38,495 nt of DNA, taken from the IMG/VR virus record IMGVR_UViG_3300027782_000169, positions 1 to 38,495 of that record, one strand, 5' to 3'. This stretch comes from a virus. This document shows positions 1 to 9,181 of this stretch, one piece after another. Every line of letters starts with the position of its first letter. Within the stretch, counting starts at the first letter, position 1. Made by a program: the position numbers and the translations under genes. The notes under the pieces are model-generated. The model did no database searches. It was not told the DNA's origin and was given only the letters and a program-made list of their open reading frames with translations.

Positions 1-1436
1 TTGGTATTGGAACCACAAATCCAGAAAAACCTTTACATTTATTAACTTCTGTTGCAACTCCACTTATTATACAAAGAATAGCAACCAATAATAGTGCAGC
101 AGAATATAGAAATAGTACTTCTTCTATGTGGGCAGGTCTTGCTGGTAATGCAAATGGATGGGGTGTCGGTGCAACTGCAAATTTAGGTACTGATGCACAG
201 ATTTTAGTTACAAGAACTGGCGGAGAATTATTAGTAGGAAGTGTATCAACAACGGGAACCGCATCACAAAGACTTCAAGTATCTGGTGGTGCTTATGTTT
301 CTGGTTCTGTTGGTATAGGAACCACAAATCCAACATCAACACTTACAGTTGTTGGAAATGGACTGTTTAGTGGAACTGGTATTGTAACTGCTACTACTTT
401 TATAGGAGGTCTTACTGGTATAGCATCAACTGCTACAACTGCTCTTGGATTCTCTACAACTGCTAGTATCAATACTTCTGGTATTGTAACTGCTTCTAGT
501 TTTGTGGGTACAGCATCTACAGCAACTACTGCTCTTGGTTTCTCTACAACTGCTAGCATTGATACTACAGGTATTATAACTGCTACTGGAGGTTTTGTAG
601 GAACTCTTACTGGTACAGCATCTACAGCAACTACTGCTCTTGGTTTCTCTACAACTGCTAGCATTGATACTACAGGTATTATAACTGCTACTGGAGGTTT
701 TGTAGGAACTCTTACTGGTACAGCATCTACTGCTACAACTGCTCTTGGATTCTCCACAACTGCTAGTATTAATACTTCTGGTATTGTAACTGCATCACAA
801 TTAGATTTGTCGGCAAACGCATCAACAGATGATAGTGTCCTTTATTTGTCTGGTGCTCCTCTTGGAACAAGTACTAAGAATGGTCTGTTGGGTATAGGAC
901 AACTGAGTTTTAGTGATACTGATATCATTGCGAACTTCGTTCACAATGTAAATGGTTATGCACAAATAGTTGTACAAAATAAAAATAGTGGAGCAAGTTC
1001 TTCTGCCGATATTATTGTTAATAATGACCGAACTGCTGGTACAACTTATTATGGTGACTTTGGTATTAACGGAACCACTTTCTCTGGTGGTGGTGTATTT
1101 GGAGATGTTGATGGTACTTATCTTTATGCTGCTGGTGGTACTCTTACATTAGGTTCTTTGAATGATTATGCTGTTAAAATTGCTACAAACAATACAGAAA
1201 GAGTAAGAGTTAATGCAACTGGTGTTGGTATAGGAACCACAAATCCAGCATACACTTTACATGTTCAAGGTAATGCAAGAATTACTGGTGCTTTTAGAGA
1301 TTCCACAGACTCCACAGGAACACCAGGTCAAGTTCTTCAATCGTCTACAGGTGGAACTCAATGGACTACTATTTCTACTAGTGGAACATCTATAGGACTT
1401 GTAGTTGCGTCTACATATAATATGTTTATGCCTTAA
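1..1436 (+). CDS. Tail fibre protein, 5' end outside window
   Basis: The frame is open from base 3 with no start before the window edge, so only the C-terminal part is seen (about 477 residues). It holds three GIGTTNP segments, near codons 1, 62 and 370, each followed by a hydrophobic V-x-G-N/L-x-x-x-G stretch. This is the repeat style of long cyanophage tail fibres. The middle is Thr/Ala/Ser-rich tandem repeats (421-800), which suggest a trimeric beta-structured shaft. Near the end a DSTxSTGTPGQVLQS segment is followed by GTQW; the fibre at 9182 has the same element. No catalytic motif is visible. The role (host recognition or a structural fibre of the virion) is inferred from the repeats and from the adhesin-like genes downstream. 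An antisense frame at 293-757 is a shadow of the repeats. Confidence 0.85.
   Translation, partial: GIGTTNPEKPLHLLTSVATPLIIQRIATNNSAAEYRNSTSSMWAGLAGNANGWGVGATANLGTDAQILVTRTGGELLVGSVSTTGTASQRLQVSGGAYVSGSVGIGTTNPTSTLTVVGNGLFSGTGIVTATTFIGGLTGIASTATTALGFSTTASINTSGIVTASSFVGTASTATTALGFSTTASIDTTGIITATGGFVGTLTGTASTATTALGFSTTASIDTTGIITATGGFVGTLTGTASTATTALGFSTTASINTSGIVTASQLDLSANASTDDSVLYLSGAPLGTSTKNGLLGIGQLSFSDTDIIANFVHNVNGYAQIVVQNKNSGASSSADIIVNNDRTAGTTYYGDFGINGTTFSGGGVFGDVDGTYLYAAGGTLTLGSLNDYAVKIATNNTERVRVNATGVGIGTTNPAYTLHVQGNARITGAFRDSTDSTGTPGQVLQSSTGGTQWTTISTSGTSIGLVVASTYNMFMP
421..800 (+). repeat. Tandem repeats of about 105 bp inside the fibre gene
   Basis: Four in-frame copies start at 421, 511, 616 and 721, with spacings of 90, 105 and 105 bp. 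Copies two and three are almost identical in DNA. Each encodes a unit beginning ASTATTALGFSTTASI and continuing D/N-T-x-G-I-x-T-A. The repeat number is probably variable through slippage or unequal recombination, which would change the shaft length. Confidence 0.85.
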
Positions 1437-1460
1437 ATAATATAAAGGAGATTAAAAATT

Positions 1461-1904
1461 ATGCCTGCTAATACCTCACCAATTTTTAGTGAAACCCCAA
1501 GAGTTTCTTCTGTGAGAGTTAGTGCTGCTCAAACAGCATCTGATGGAACGGGAACTGTTGGAACAAATGTGTTTCTTGCTTTTACTCCAGGTATAGATGG
1601 AAGTTATCTTCAAAGAGTTAGATTTTCACTTTCAGAAAGCACAATGTCTACTGCATCTGCTGCGGCAACATTAAGAGTTTCTATTGCAACAACAAACACA
1701 GGAACACTCACAACAGCAAATACTTTCTTATATCAGGAGATTAATGCTGCTGCACAAACTCCAACAACAACTGCATCATCATATCCAATTGACATTCCAT
1801 TAAACTTTGCCATTCCATCAAATCAATATGTAATGGTTTCTACAAGTGTTGCAGCAAACGCAAACACTGCTTGGGTTGCTACTGTATTTGGTGGAGATTA
1901 TTAA
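1461..1904 (+). CDS. Small fibre-associated structural protein (hypothetical)
   Basis: A 147-residue protein with a good ribosome site (AAGGAG at 1445-1450) 10 nt before the ATG. It is rich in Thr, Ser, Ala and Val with a regular hydrophobic alternation, as expected for a beta-sandwich, and has no signal peptide or membrane segment. It follows the fibre gene by 24 nt, and its stop overlaps the next start (TAATG), so it belongs to the fibre operon. A virion role such as fibre tip, baseplate attachment or fibre chaperone is inferred from position only. I do not recognise a named family. Confidence 0.7.
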   Translation: MPANTSPIFSETPRVSSVRVSAAQTASDGTGTVGTNVFLAFTPGIDGSYLQRVRFSLSESTMSTASAAATLRVSIATTNTGTLTTANTFLYQEINAAAQTPTTTASSYPIDIPLNFAIPSNQYVMVSTSVAANANTAWVATVFGGDY

Positions 1905-2848
1905 TGCTTGATTTTGGTCATTTATCCAAACCACTAACTGGAACAGTAGATTACTTCCCAGGATTTTCTGATACTTCTGGGGGTTCTTGGGAAATTTGGA
2001 ATAAACCAAGAGGTTGTACTTTCATCCGAATTTTATGTATTGGAGGTGGAGGTGGAGGAGGTGCTGGTGGAGGTGGCACAGGAGGAGCTGGAGATAGTGC
2101 TGGTGGAGGAGGAGGAGCTTCTGCAGGAATGACGTATGTAACAATACCAGCAGTTTTTCTTCCAGATCGTCTTTATGTTTCTTCTGGTCGTGGTGGACCT
2201 GGATCTAGTTCGGCAGTTGCTGGAACTGGAGGTATTGCTTCTTATGTTTCTATTGCTCAAAGTACAGCAGCAATTTATGCAGTTTGTTATGCAAATGCTG
2301 GTTCTGGTGGTGGTACTGGATCCAGTTCATCATCGACAACTGGTGGAAGTCAAGGATCTGGTGCGTCCGTTGCTGCAATAACAAGTGCATTACAAGGTTT
2401 TCAAGGACATTTTTTTGCTTTAGCTGGACAGTTTGGTGCTACGGGTGGTAATAGTGCTGGAAATGGGGGAGCAATCACTTATCCAACAACTGGAATTTTA
2501 CTTTCTGGTGGTGCTGGTGGTGGATGTTTTCAATCTGGTACTCCAACTAATGGTGGAGCCATTACAGCACCAGCATCACAATCTGCCGTTTATACTTTAT
2601 TCAATACAGTTACTGGAGGATCTAGTGGCACTAATGGTTCTGGTGGTGGCACTGGAGTAGAACTTTATCAACCATTTCTTTCTACTGGTGGTTCTGGTGG
2701 TGGTGCTGGTTCTAGTACTGGTGGTACTGGTGGTGCTGGTGGTTTTGGTGCTGGTGGAGGGGGTGGTGGTGGTGCATCTAGTACTGGTGGTACTCGTGGT
2801 AATGGTGGTAATGGTGGTCCTGGTTTAATAGTTATTCAAACTTGGTAA
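1904..2848 (+). CDS. Glycine-rich tail adhesin-like protein, paralogue 1
   Basis: The start is the ATG at 1904, overlapping the upstream stop; an upstream TTG at 1871 is less likely because the two sister proteins begin with the same MLD(F/Y)xHLxKxxxG sequence. The protein has about 314 residues. After an N-terminal VDYFPGFSDTSGGSWE segment and a W-NKPRG motif comes an I-x-I-GGGGGGG block. It then alternates poly-Gly runs with short beta strands (LYVSSGRGG, ASYVSIAQS) and ends in a Gly-rich tail and a final strand LIVIQTW. This matches glycine-rich phage tail domains; poly-Gly sandwiches are known in the host-binding tip adhesins of some T-even phages. Receptor binding is inferred from that resemblance and from the fibre context. 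Confidence 0.7.
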   Translation: MLDFGHLSKPLTGTVDYFPGFSDTSGGSWEIWNKPRGCTFIRILCIGGGGGGGAGGGGTGGAGDSAGGGGGASAGMTYVTIPAVFLPDRLYVSSGRGGPGSSSAVAGTGGIASYVSIAQSTAAIYAVCYANAGSGGGTGSSSSSTTGGSQGSGASVAAITSALQGFQGHFFALAGQFGATGGNSAGNGGAITYPTTGILLSGGAGGGCFQSGTPTNGGAITAPASQSAVYTLFNTVTGGSSGTNGSGGGTGVELYQPFLSTGGSGGGAGSSTGGTGGAGGFGAGGGGGGGASSTGGTRGNGGNGGPGLIVIQTW

Positions 2849-2854
2849 AGAAAA

Positions 2855-3796
2855 ATGCTTGATTTTTTACATCTCCCAAAACCTCAAAATGGTTATATTG
2901 ATTACTTTCCAGGATTTTCCACTTCTTCTGGAGGACAATGGGAAGTGTGGAATAAACCCAGAGGTATAAATTTTATTAAGATTATTACTATTGGTGGTGG
3001 TGCTGGGGGAGGAGGTGGTCGTTCTTCAGCAACTACTAATGCAAGAGGTGGTGGAGGTGGTGGTTCATCGTCATCTATAACAACTATAATGATGCCTGCA
3101 ATTTTTCTTCCAGATATATTGTATGTTTCTTCTGGTAAAGGTGGGATTGGTGGTGCTCCTCTCAATAATGGAATTACTGGCAGTGCATCTTATGTTAGTA
3201 TTGTCCCAAGTAATGCGGCAATTTATACAGTTTGTGTTGCTTTTGGTGGTAATGGGGGATCTCTTGGTGCTGCTGGTAGTGGTGGTTCTGGTGGTAGTGC
3301 TGCATCTGTTTCAGCATTATCAAGTGCATTAATGTCAGGACAAGGTATCTTTACTTCAATTGCAGGACAATCTGGTGGCACTGGAGGAGCACAAACAGGG
3401 GCAGTAGGAACTTCCATCACTTATCCAGTTACAGGGATTTTACTTTCTGGTGCTGGAGGAGGTGCTGGGGGAGCAGGATTTGCTGGTGGGAACATCACAG
3501 AACCAGCATCACAAACTTCCACATACACTATTTTTCCGACACTTACAGGTGGAGTAGCAGGAACTGCAGGTTCTCTTGCTGGTGGTGTTGGAAATCCAGG
3601 AGTAAATAATACACAACTTCTATTATTCACTGGTGGTTCTGGTGGTGGTTCTGGGTTTGATGGAACTGCCGGTTCTGTTGGTGGTAGAGGTGGTGACGGT
3701 GGTATTGGATGTGGTGGAGGTGGAGGAGGTGCAGGAACCACAGGAGGTACTGGTGGTGATGGTGGTCCAGGTTTAGTTATAATCAGTTGCTGGTAA
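2855..3796 (+). CDS. Glycine-rich tail adhesin-like protein, paralogue 2
   Basis: A 313-residue paralogue of the proteins at 1904 and 3803, starting 6 nt after the previous stop. Same order of elements: MLDFLHLPKPQNG, DYFPGFS, W-NKPRG, a Gly-rich block, IPA/MPA-IFLPD-LYVSSGKGG, a middle YPVTGILLSGAGGG segment, a T-GG loop region, then a Gly-rich end closing with LVIISCW. The conserved strands and the variable loops between Gly runs suggest one scaffold presenting different surfaces. Several proline-rich antisense frames here are the complement of GGN codons and are not genes. Confidence 0.7.
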   Translation: MLDFLHLPKPQNGYIDYFPGFSTSSGGQWEVWNKPRGINFIKIITIGGGAGGGGGRSSATTNARGGGGGGSSSSITTIMMPAIFLPDILYVSSGKGGIGGAPLNNGITGSASYVSIVPSNAAIYTVCVAFGGNGGSLGAAGSGGSGGSAASVSALSSALMSGQGIFTSIAGQSGGTGGAQTGAVGTSITYPVTGILLSGAGGGAGGAGFAGGNITEPASQTSTYTIFPTLTGGVAGTAGSLAGGVGNPGVNNTQLLLFTGGSGGGSGFDGTAGSVGGRGGDGGIGCGGGGGGAGTTGGTGGDGGPGLVIISCW

Positions 3797-3802
3797 AAAA
3801 CA

Positions 3803-4690
3803 ATGTTAGATTACTTACATCTTCCAAAACAACAAAACGGAAATATAGATTATTTTCCAGGATTTTCAAATACTTCTGGAGGTTCTTGGGTTGTATGGGA
3901 AAAACCAAAAGGAACTCAAATGATACGCATTACTTGTATTGGTGGTGCTCAAGCAGGTGGTGATGGTACTTATGTTTCCAGTTCTTCTGCTACTGGTGGT
4001 CAAGGAGGAGGAAGTGGTGGAGTAACAATTTTAACTATTCCTACTTATGTTGTTCCAGATATTCTTTATGTAAGTGCAGGTGTTGGTCAAACTAACACTG
4101 CTCAAAATATATCTGCTGCTGGTTCTTATGTTGGTATTGCTCAAACTACAGGAGCAATTTATACTATTTGTTATGCCAATGGAGCAAGTACTGGATTAAC
4201 TGGTGCTACTGTTGCAACACAAGCAAATATGCTTTTATCATCTTATGGAAATTTTAATGCTCTTGCTGGACAAAATGGTGCTGCTTCATCTGGAACTGAT
4301 ATTACTTATCCAACCACAGGACTTTTAGTATCTGGTGGAGCAAGTGGAGGTAGTGCTCTCACAAGTTCTGGACTAAATGGTGGAGGAATTACTGCACCAG
4401 CATCGCAGACAAGTGTTTATAATATATTCCAAACAATTACTGGTGGTACTGGTAGCACTTCTGGTACTGTTACTGGTGGTGGAGCAGGTCATGAAATTTA
4501 TCAACCTTTATTGTCTTGTGGTGGAGGTGCAGGTGGAGGAAGTTCCAACGGAACTGCTGGTAATGGTGGTTCTGGTGGATTTGGTTCTGGTGGTGGAGGT
4601 GGTGGTGGATCTAGATTTGCATCAGGACCAACATTCCAAGGTATTGGTGGAAAAGGTGGTAATGGTTTAGTCGTTATTCATTCTTGGTAA
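3803..4690 (+). CDS. Glycine-rich tail adhesin-like protein, paralogue 3
   Basis: A 295-residue third copy, 6 nt after paralogue 2. It starts MLDYLHLPKQQNG and keeps YFPGFS, the W-x-x-KPKG motif, PDILYVSAG, YPTTGLLVSGG and a final LVVIHSW. It is shorter because loops between the Gly blocks are reduced. Tandem triplication with loop divergence fits a host-range module. After the stop come 52 nt with a late promoter box before the next gene, so this is probably the end of one transcription unit. Confidence 0.7.
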   Translation: MLDYLHLPKQQNGNIDYFPGFSNTSGGSWVVWEKPKGTQMIRITCIGGAQAGGDGTYVSSSSATGGQGGGSGGVTILTIPTYVVPDILYVSAGVGQTNTAQNISAAGSYVGIAQTTGAIYTICYANGASTGLTGATVATQANMLLSSYGNFNALAGQNGAASSGTDITYPTTGLLVSGGASGGSALTSSGLNGGGITAPASQTSVYNIFQTITGGTGSTSGTVTGGGAGHEIYQPLLSCGGGAGGGSSNGTAGNGGSGGFGSGGGGGGGSRFASGPTFQGIGGKGGNGLVVIHSW

Positions 4691-4694
4691 GATA

Positions 4695-4701
4695 ATAAAT
4701 A
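4695..4701 (+). promoter_or_regulatory. T4-type late promoter box
   Basis: ATAAATA in the intergenic gap, 42 nt before the ATG at 4743. It matches the core of the TATAAATA late promoter of T4-like phages, which is read by the gp55/gp33/gp45 system. Confidence 0.5.
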
Positions 4702-4742
4702 ATCCCAAATACAAACTAATATAAAAAATTGATCAAATCATT

Positions 4743-5717
4743 ATGAGTTTTGCAAAACTTGCATTAGAAAATGGTGGAAGTATTCATCCATTGATTATTC
4801 CAGCAGAAAAAAATAATGGATTGGGATTGATGAATCCATCTATTTACATAGACAATGGTAAAATATTAGTCAATCTTCGAGCAGTCAACTATACATTTTA
4901 TCATTCTGAAAAGAAGCTTTTTCAACATAAATGGGGTCCATTAACATACGTTCATCCAGAAAATGATTTACATTTAAGAACTGTAAATTATATTTTGGAG
5001 TTAAATGATAATTATGAGATTATACGAACAGATAAAATAGACACATCTGAATTTGATACATATGAACCATTATGGGAATTTGTAGGTTTGGAAGATGCTC
5101 GTATCTTTCGATGGGATGGAAAACTTTATACTTCTGGTGTTCGTAGAGATTTGGACAATATTGGTACTGGAAGAATGGAACTTTGTGAAATTAAAGTAAC
5201 TGAAAATTCAGTTACAGAAGTTTCTAGATTTCGTATTCCTCCACCAAATGATCCAAATTCTTATTGCGAAAAGAATTGGATGCCTATTTTAGATTTACCG
5301 TATCATTATGTAAAGTGGGGAAATCCAACAGAAGTTGTTAAAGTAAATCCAGAAACAAAATCTTGCGAAACAGTTTTTCTTGGAGAACATAAAAACATTC
5401 CAAGAGATCTTAGGGGTGGATCACAAGTCCTTTCTTGGAAAGATTATTATATTGCAATTACTCACGAAGTTGATTTGTTCAATAGTGAAGTGGGTCGCAA
5501 AGATGCTGTTTATCGCCATCGTTTGATTGTTTGGGATAAAAAATGGAATATGATAAAATGGTCTGATGATTTTTCACTTATGGATGGGCACGTAGAATTT
5601 TGTGTTGGACTTGCTCAACAAGGAAGTAACTTTCTAATGACCTTTGGATTTCAAGACAATGCAGCATATTTAATTAAATTTCCAGAATTTTTAATCGAGA
5701 ACTTTATCAATGAATAA
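4743..5717 (+). CDS. Five-bladed propeller protein, glycosidase (GH130-like) or glycosyltransferase-associated
   Basis: A 324-residue soluble protein. Evenly spaced motifs suggest a five-bladed beta-propeller of the GH43/GH130 type: MNPSIYIDNGKILVNLRAV near residue 30, WEFVGLEDARIFRWDGKLY near 115, the EKNWMPI motif near 178, RGGSQVL with ITHEV near 225, and VGLAQ with FGFQDNAAY near 298. The GLEDAR and EKNW-P elements recall GH130 phosphorylase/mannosidase motifs, so a sugar substrate is likely, but catalytic acids cannot be assigned by eye. It stands behind a late box and overlaps the next gene by 8 nt. Action on fibre-linked or host-surface glycans is an inference from position. Confidence 0.6.
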   Translation: MSFAKLALENGGSIHPLIIPAEKNNGLGLMNPSIYIDNGKILVNLRAVNYTFYHSEKKLFQHKWGPLTYVHPENDLHLRTVNYILELNDNYEIIRTDKIDTSEFDTYEPLWEFVGLEDARIFRWDGKLYTSGVRRDLDNIGTGRMELCEIKVTENSVTEVSRFRIPPPNDPNSYCEKNWMPILDLPYHYVKWGNPTEVVKVNPETKSCETVFLGEHKNIPRDLRGGSQVLSWKDYYIAITHEVDLFNSEVGRKDAVYRHRLIVWDKKWNMIKWSDDFSLMDGHVEFCVGLAQQGSNFLMTFGFQDNAAYLIKFPEFLIENFINE

Positions 5718-8562
5718 TCACACACTTGTAGAACTTTTAAATAATTTTATCAAAGATTCAGAAAATGCGGATAATAATATTCGTCTTGCTGTTTATTATT
5801 ATAATAATGGGCATACTGCATCTGCCGTTTCATATTATCTTCGAACAGCAGAAAGAACTGAAAATGATAAAGTAAAATATGAGTGCCTTCTTGGCGCCGC
5901 CATGTGCTTTGAGCAACAAGGAACTCGAAATTTTACTGTTAAAAGTTTACTGCAGAATGCTCTTACAGTATCGGCAAATCGTCCAGAGGCATATTATTTA
6001 CTTAGTAAATTTTATCGAAAAGAAGGAAACCATTATGATGCATATCTGTTAGCATCTATTGGTGAAAAAGTTGCAGAAAAAAATCCAGAACCTTTGGATT
6101 TTTATATTGGATATCCTGGATTTTATTCGATCATACTAGAAAAAGCGGAGTCAGCATATCCTTGTGGATTGTGTGATGAATCTAGAAATTTATTTTTTAA
6201 ACTTAAAGACGAATATATTTCTGATATGACTGAAGAAGATAAGAATTATTTGCAGGATAAACTGAGTAGTTTGGGTGCTCATGGTCCATCGTATCAATTT
6301 AGAACATATGAAAAGAAAGATCACTCTGAATTGAGATATAAGTTCAAAGGATCTGAAAATATTCAGAATAATCATTCTCAAGTATTTCAAGACATTTTTA
6401 TTCTTTCTATGTTGGATGGAAAGAGGGATGGAACTTTTCTTGAGATTGGTGGGGGATTTGCCTATCATAAAAATAATACGGCACTCTTGGAAAGAGATTT
6501 TGGATGGAAAGGAGTTTCAATTGAATTCAATGAAACTTGTGTAAATGACTATAAGACCTATAGACCAAATACTAATGTCTTACATGTCAATGCATTATTG
6601 ATTAATTATTCGAGATTAATCAAAGAGTATTTTGGGGATGAAAAAGTTCTTGATTATTTACAACTTGATATTGAACCATCTGCAAATACTTATGAAGCAT
6701 TACTTTCAATTCCTTTTGATGAGTATAAGTTTAGAGTAATTACTTATGAGCATGATCATTATGTAGATGTGTCAGGTTCTTATAGGGACAAGTCGAGAGA
6801 ATATCTTGCTAAAATGGGATATGAACTTGTAGTTTCAAATGTTGCCGAAGATGATGAGTCTTCTTTTGAGGATTGGTGGGTTCATCCAGATCTTATTGAT
6901 TCATCTATCCTCAATATTATGAAAGCAACTGATGATTCTGTTAAAAATGCAGGAAAATATATGCTAGGTGGTGAAGTCTTTTTGCAAGAAACTCCAAAGG
7001 AAGAAAAAATGAATGAAGAGTGGGAATGGGATTGGGGAGAAATTGGTCAATTAGAATGGTTCAAACACAGTATTATTGAAGAAGTGTTTGAACATGATAT
7101 CTATCAAAAACATTTCAGAGTGAATGAGGGTGATGTTGTTTTAGACATTGGAGCAAGTTGTGGACCATTTACTTATAAAATTTTAGATCAAAAACCATCC
7201 AAAGTTTATTGTTTTGAACCTCATAAGAGTTTATTTAAAACAATGCAACACAATCTTCAAGGAAAGGATAATGTTGTTTTAATTAATAAGGCTCTTACCA
7301 ATGTAGATTCCGAATATATTACTGCCGGACTTTTTGATATTACCTGCACAGAAACTTGGGAAAAAGAAAACCTTGCTGATGGTATTAGATTTGATACTTT
7401 CATTAGAGAGAATGATATTCAAAAAGTAGATTTTATTAAAATCGATGCGGAGGGTGGAGAATATGATCTTTTCTCTGAGGAGAATTTGCCTTGGGTAATT
7501 AAAAATGTTAAAAAGGTTGTTGGGGAATGGCATTTATCTAATGACTATTTAAAAAATAAGTTCAGAGAATTTAGAGATAACGCTTTAGTCCATTTCGATA
7601 AGACAAAGGTTAAAGCTTATGAGTGTGCATCCGAGAAAGAAATTTCAGACTTAATTTGGGAAGAAACTATTTTCTATTATCGTGAAATTATTTTATACAT
7701 TGATAATAGTGGTGAACCAGAAAAATTTTGGGATATGACTCCTTGTCCAACAATGGAATTCACAACTTCTGTTCCCAAAAAGGGATGTGTAGTTGATTGC
7801 GTATATTGTCCACAAAGGATTTTAGAAAAATCATATGTTGATGAGGAGAGGTATCTTACATTAGATAACTTTAAGAGAGCAGTAGATAAACTGCCCCAAA
7901 ATGTTAGAGTGACTTTTGCAGGATTTACTGAACCTTGGTTGAACAAAGATTGTACGGACATGGTTTTGTATGCCCAAGAAAGGGGTCATCCAATTGCAGT
8001 ATTTACAACTGGAATTGGAATGAAAGTTGATGATGTCTATAGAATCAAAAATGTCCCTTATGATTTGGGTCCGAATGGTAAATTTGTTCTTCATCTTCCA
8101 GATAATGAGAGAAGGGCAAAGCATCCTATAACTAAAAATTACATTGAAGTTTTGGAGGCATTCAAACAAGTCCATCAAGAAATACAAGGTTTTTATACAA
8201 TGGCTATGGGAACCGTTCATGATGAAGTTAAACATCTTTTCCCAGAAGCAGTTGTTCCTGCATTCTGGTCTAGAGCAGGTAATTTGGTAGGAGAAGCAAT
8301 GTTAAAACCAGAACTTCTCAATCTTCAGAGTGAATATAAGTCAATATATCATGGTGAAGAACCAAGAACTTGTGGATGCGATGAGCATCTTTATCACAAT
8401 ATAATGCTTCCTAATGGAGATGTTTCTCTGTGCTGTATGGATTATAGTCTCAAATTTATTATTGGAAATTTACTGGAACAGTCATATGAAGAAGTTGCAC
8501 CCAAACCTCAATCTTGTTATGATATTTGTAGATTTTGTGAAAATGGAGTCAAACCACAATGA
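5710..8562 (+). CDS. TPR / two methyltransferase domains / radical SAM-SPASM fusion protein
   Basis: A 950-residue multidomain enzyme. Residues about 1-170 are helical TPR-like repeats (AVYYYNNGHTASAVSYYLRT). Residues about 215-400 look like a FkbM-type SAM methyltransferase, with FLEIGGG at 243-249 and LQLDIE around D320. Residues about 470-640 are a second FkbM-like domain, with LDIGAS at 478, FEP in the next strand and IKIDAEGGE at about 577. Residues about 680-880 are radical SAM: C693-x3-C697-x2-C700 (CVVDCVYC) is the 4Fe-4S ligand motif. A C-terminal Cys cluster (C888, C890, C908, C909, C936, C940, C943) fits a SPASM/twitch auxiliary cluster. Such a protein could modify a peptide or glycan. 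The substrate is unknown; fibre modification is a guess from context. No frameshift is visible. Confidence 0.8.
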   Translation: MNNHTLVELLNNFIKDSENADNNIRLAVYYYNNGHTASAVSYYLRTAERTENDKVKYECLLGAAMCFEQQGTRNFTVKSLLQNALTVSANRPEAYYLLSKFYRKEGNHYDAYLLASIGEKVAEKNPEPLDFYIGYPGFYSIILEKAESAYPCGLCDESRNLFFKLKDEYISDMTEEDKNYLQDKLSSLGAHGPSYQFRTYEKKDHSELRYKFKGSENIQNNHSQVFQDIFILSMLDGKRDGTFLEIGGGFAYHKNNTALLERDFGWKGVSIEFNETCVNDYKTYRPNTNVLHVNALLINYSRLIKEYFGDEKVLDYLQLDIEPSANTYEALLSIPFDEYKFRVITYEHDHYVDVSGSYRDKSREYLAKMGYELVVSNVAEDDESSFEDWWVHPDLIDSSILNIMKATDDSVKNAGKYMLGGEVFLQETPKEEKMNEEWEWDWGEIGQLEWFKHSIIEEVFEHDIYQKHFRVNEGDVVLDIGASCGPFTYKILDQKPSKVYCFEPHKSLFKTMQHNLQGKDNVVLINKALTNVDSEYITAGLFDITCTETWEKENLADGIRFDTFIRENDIQKVDFIKIDAEGGEYDLFSEENLPWVIKNVKKVVGEWHLSNDYLKNKFREFRDNALVHFDKTKVKAYECASEKEISDLIWEETIFYYREIILYIDNSGEPEKFWDMTPCPTMEFTTSVPKKGCVVDCVYCPQRILEKSYVDEERYLTLDNFKRAVDKLPQNVRVTFAGFTEPWLNKDCTDMVLYAQERGHPIAVFTTGIGMKVDDVYRIKNVPYDLGPNGKFVLHLPDNERRAKHPITKNYIEVLEAFKQVHQEIQGFYTMAMGTVHDEVKHLFPEAVVPAFWSRAGNLVGEAMLKPELLNLQSEYKSIYHGEEPRTCGCDEHLYHNIMLPNGDVSLCCMDYSLKFIIGNLLEQSYEEVAPKPQSCYDICRFCENGVKPQ

Positions 8563-9149
8563 TGTTTAATCTTCATGAACAAAAACTTAATGATTTCCCA
8601 AAATCTACAGTAATTGTTGTTGATAATTTTTATAATGATCCAGATATGGTTCGTCAATTTGCTTTAAGTTTGGATTATCATTTTTCAGATTATCATCGAG
8701 GGAGAAGAACAGAACATCAATATTTTATTCCAGGAACAAAAGAAGTATTTGAAAAAATTCTTAATAAAAAAATTACACAGTGGGGAGAAACTTACGGAAT
8801 GTGTGGTCGTTTTCAACATTGCACTTGCGAAGATGCTCTTGTTTATCATGCAGATTCGCAAACTTGGGCGGCAACAGTATATCTTACTCCAAATGCTCCA
8901 TATGAATGTGGAACTTCATTATTGTCTCACAAAAAGACTGGTATTCGTCACGTAGATGTAGAAGGATCTGATATTATATGGGAAAATAAACATTTAGACC
9001 CTACACCTTGGGAACATATTGATGTGATTGCAAATGTTTTTAATCGTTTGGTAATTTGGGATGCAAAATGTCCTCATAGTGCTTCAAAGTATTTTGGGTA
9101 CGATAAATACGATTCACGTTTATTTCATATGTTTTTCTTTGATACTTGA
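8559..9149 (+). CDS. 2OG-Fe(II) oxygenase-like protein, DUF6445 type
   Basis: A 196-residue protein starting at the ATGATG that overlaps the previous stop by 4 nt. It opens with IVVDNFYNDPDMVRQFAL, typical of DUF6445-like cyanophage oxygenases, and has a candidate facial triad H97-x-D99 (YHADSQ) with distal H173 (CPHSAS) and a 2OG-binding Arg R187 near the C-terminus (RLFHMFFFD). A GTSLLSHKKTG strand lies between. These enzymes hydroxylate protein or small-molecule substrates; the substrate is unknown here. It closes the operon that begins at 4743. A paralogue lies at 13509. Confidence 0.7.
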   Translation: MMFNLHEQKLNDFPKSTVIVVDNFYNDPDMVRQFALSLDYHFSDYHRGRRTEHQYFIPGTKEVFEKILNKKITQWGETYGMCGRFQHCTCEDALVYHADSQTWAATVYLTPNAPYECGTSLLSHKKTGIRHVDVEGSDIIWENKHLDPTPWEHIDVIANVFNRLVIWDAKCPHSASKYFGYDKYDSRLFHMFFFDT

Positions 9150-9156
9150 ATAAATA
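9150..9156 (+). promoter_or_regulatory. T4-type late promoter box
   Basis: GAATAAATAATAA lies right after the oxygenase stop and 26-32 nt before the fibre ATG at 9182. The box shares bases with the upstream stop codon region. Confidence 0.6.
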
Positions 9157-9181
9157 ATAAAAAAGCCGAGTGTAAACGAAG

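Noticed and set aside
970-1152. Small plus-strand frames inside fibre and glycine-rich genes (also 2175-2381, 2433-2660, 3123-3332, 4377-4670)
   Set aside because: Leu/Val-rich out-of-frame readings of repetitive GGT/ACT codons; no independent start signals.
2902-3741. Antisense proline-rich frames (also at 293-757 and 2033-2260)
   Set aside because: They are the complement of GGN/GCN-rich coding DNA in the fibre and glycine-rich genes and have no ribosome sites or family features.
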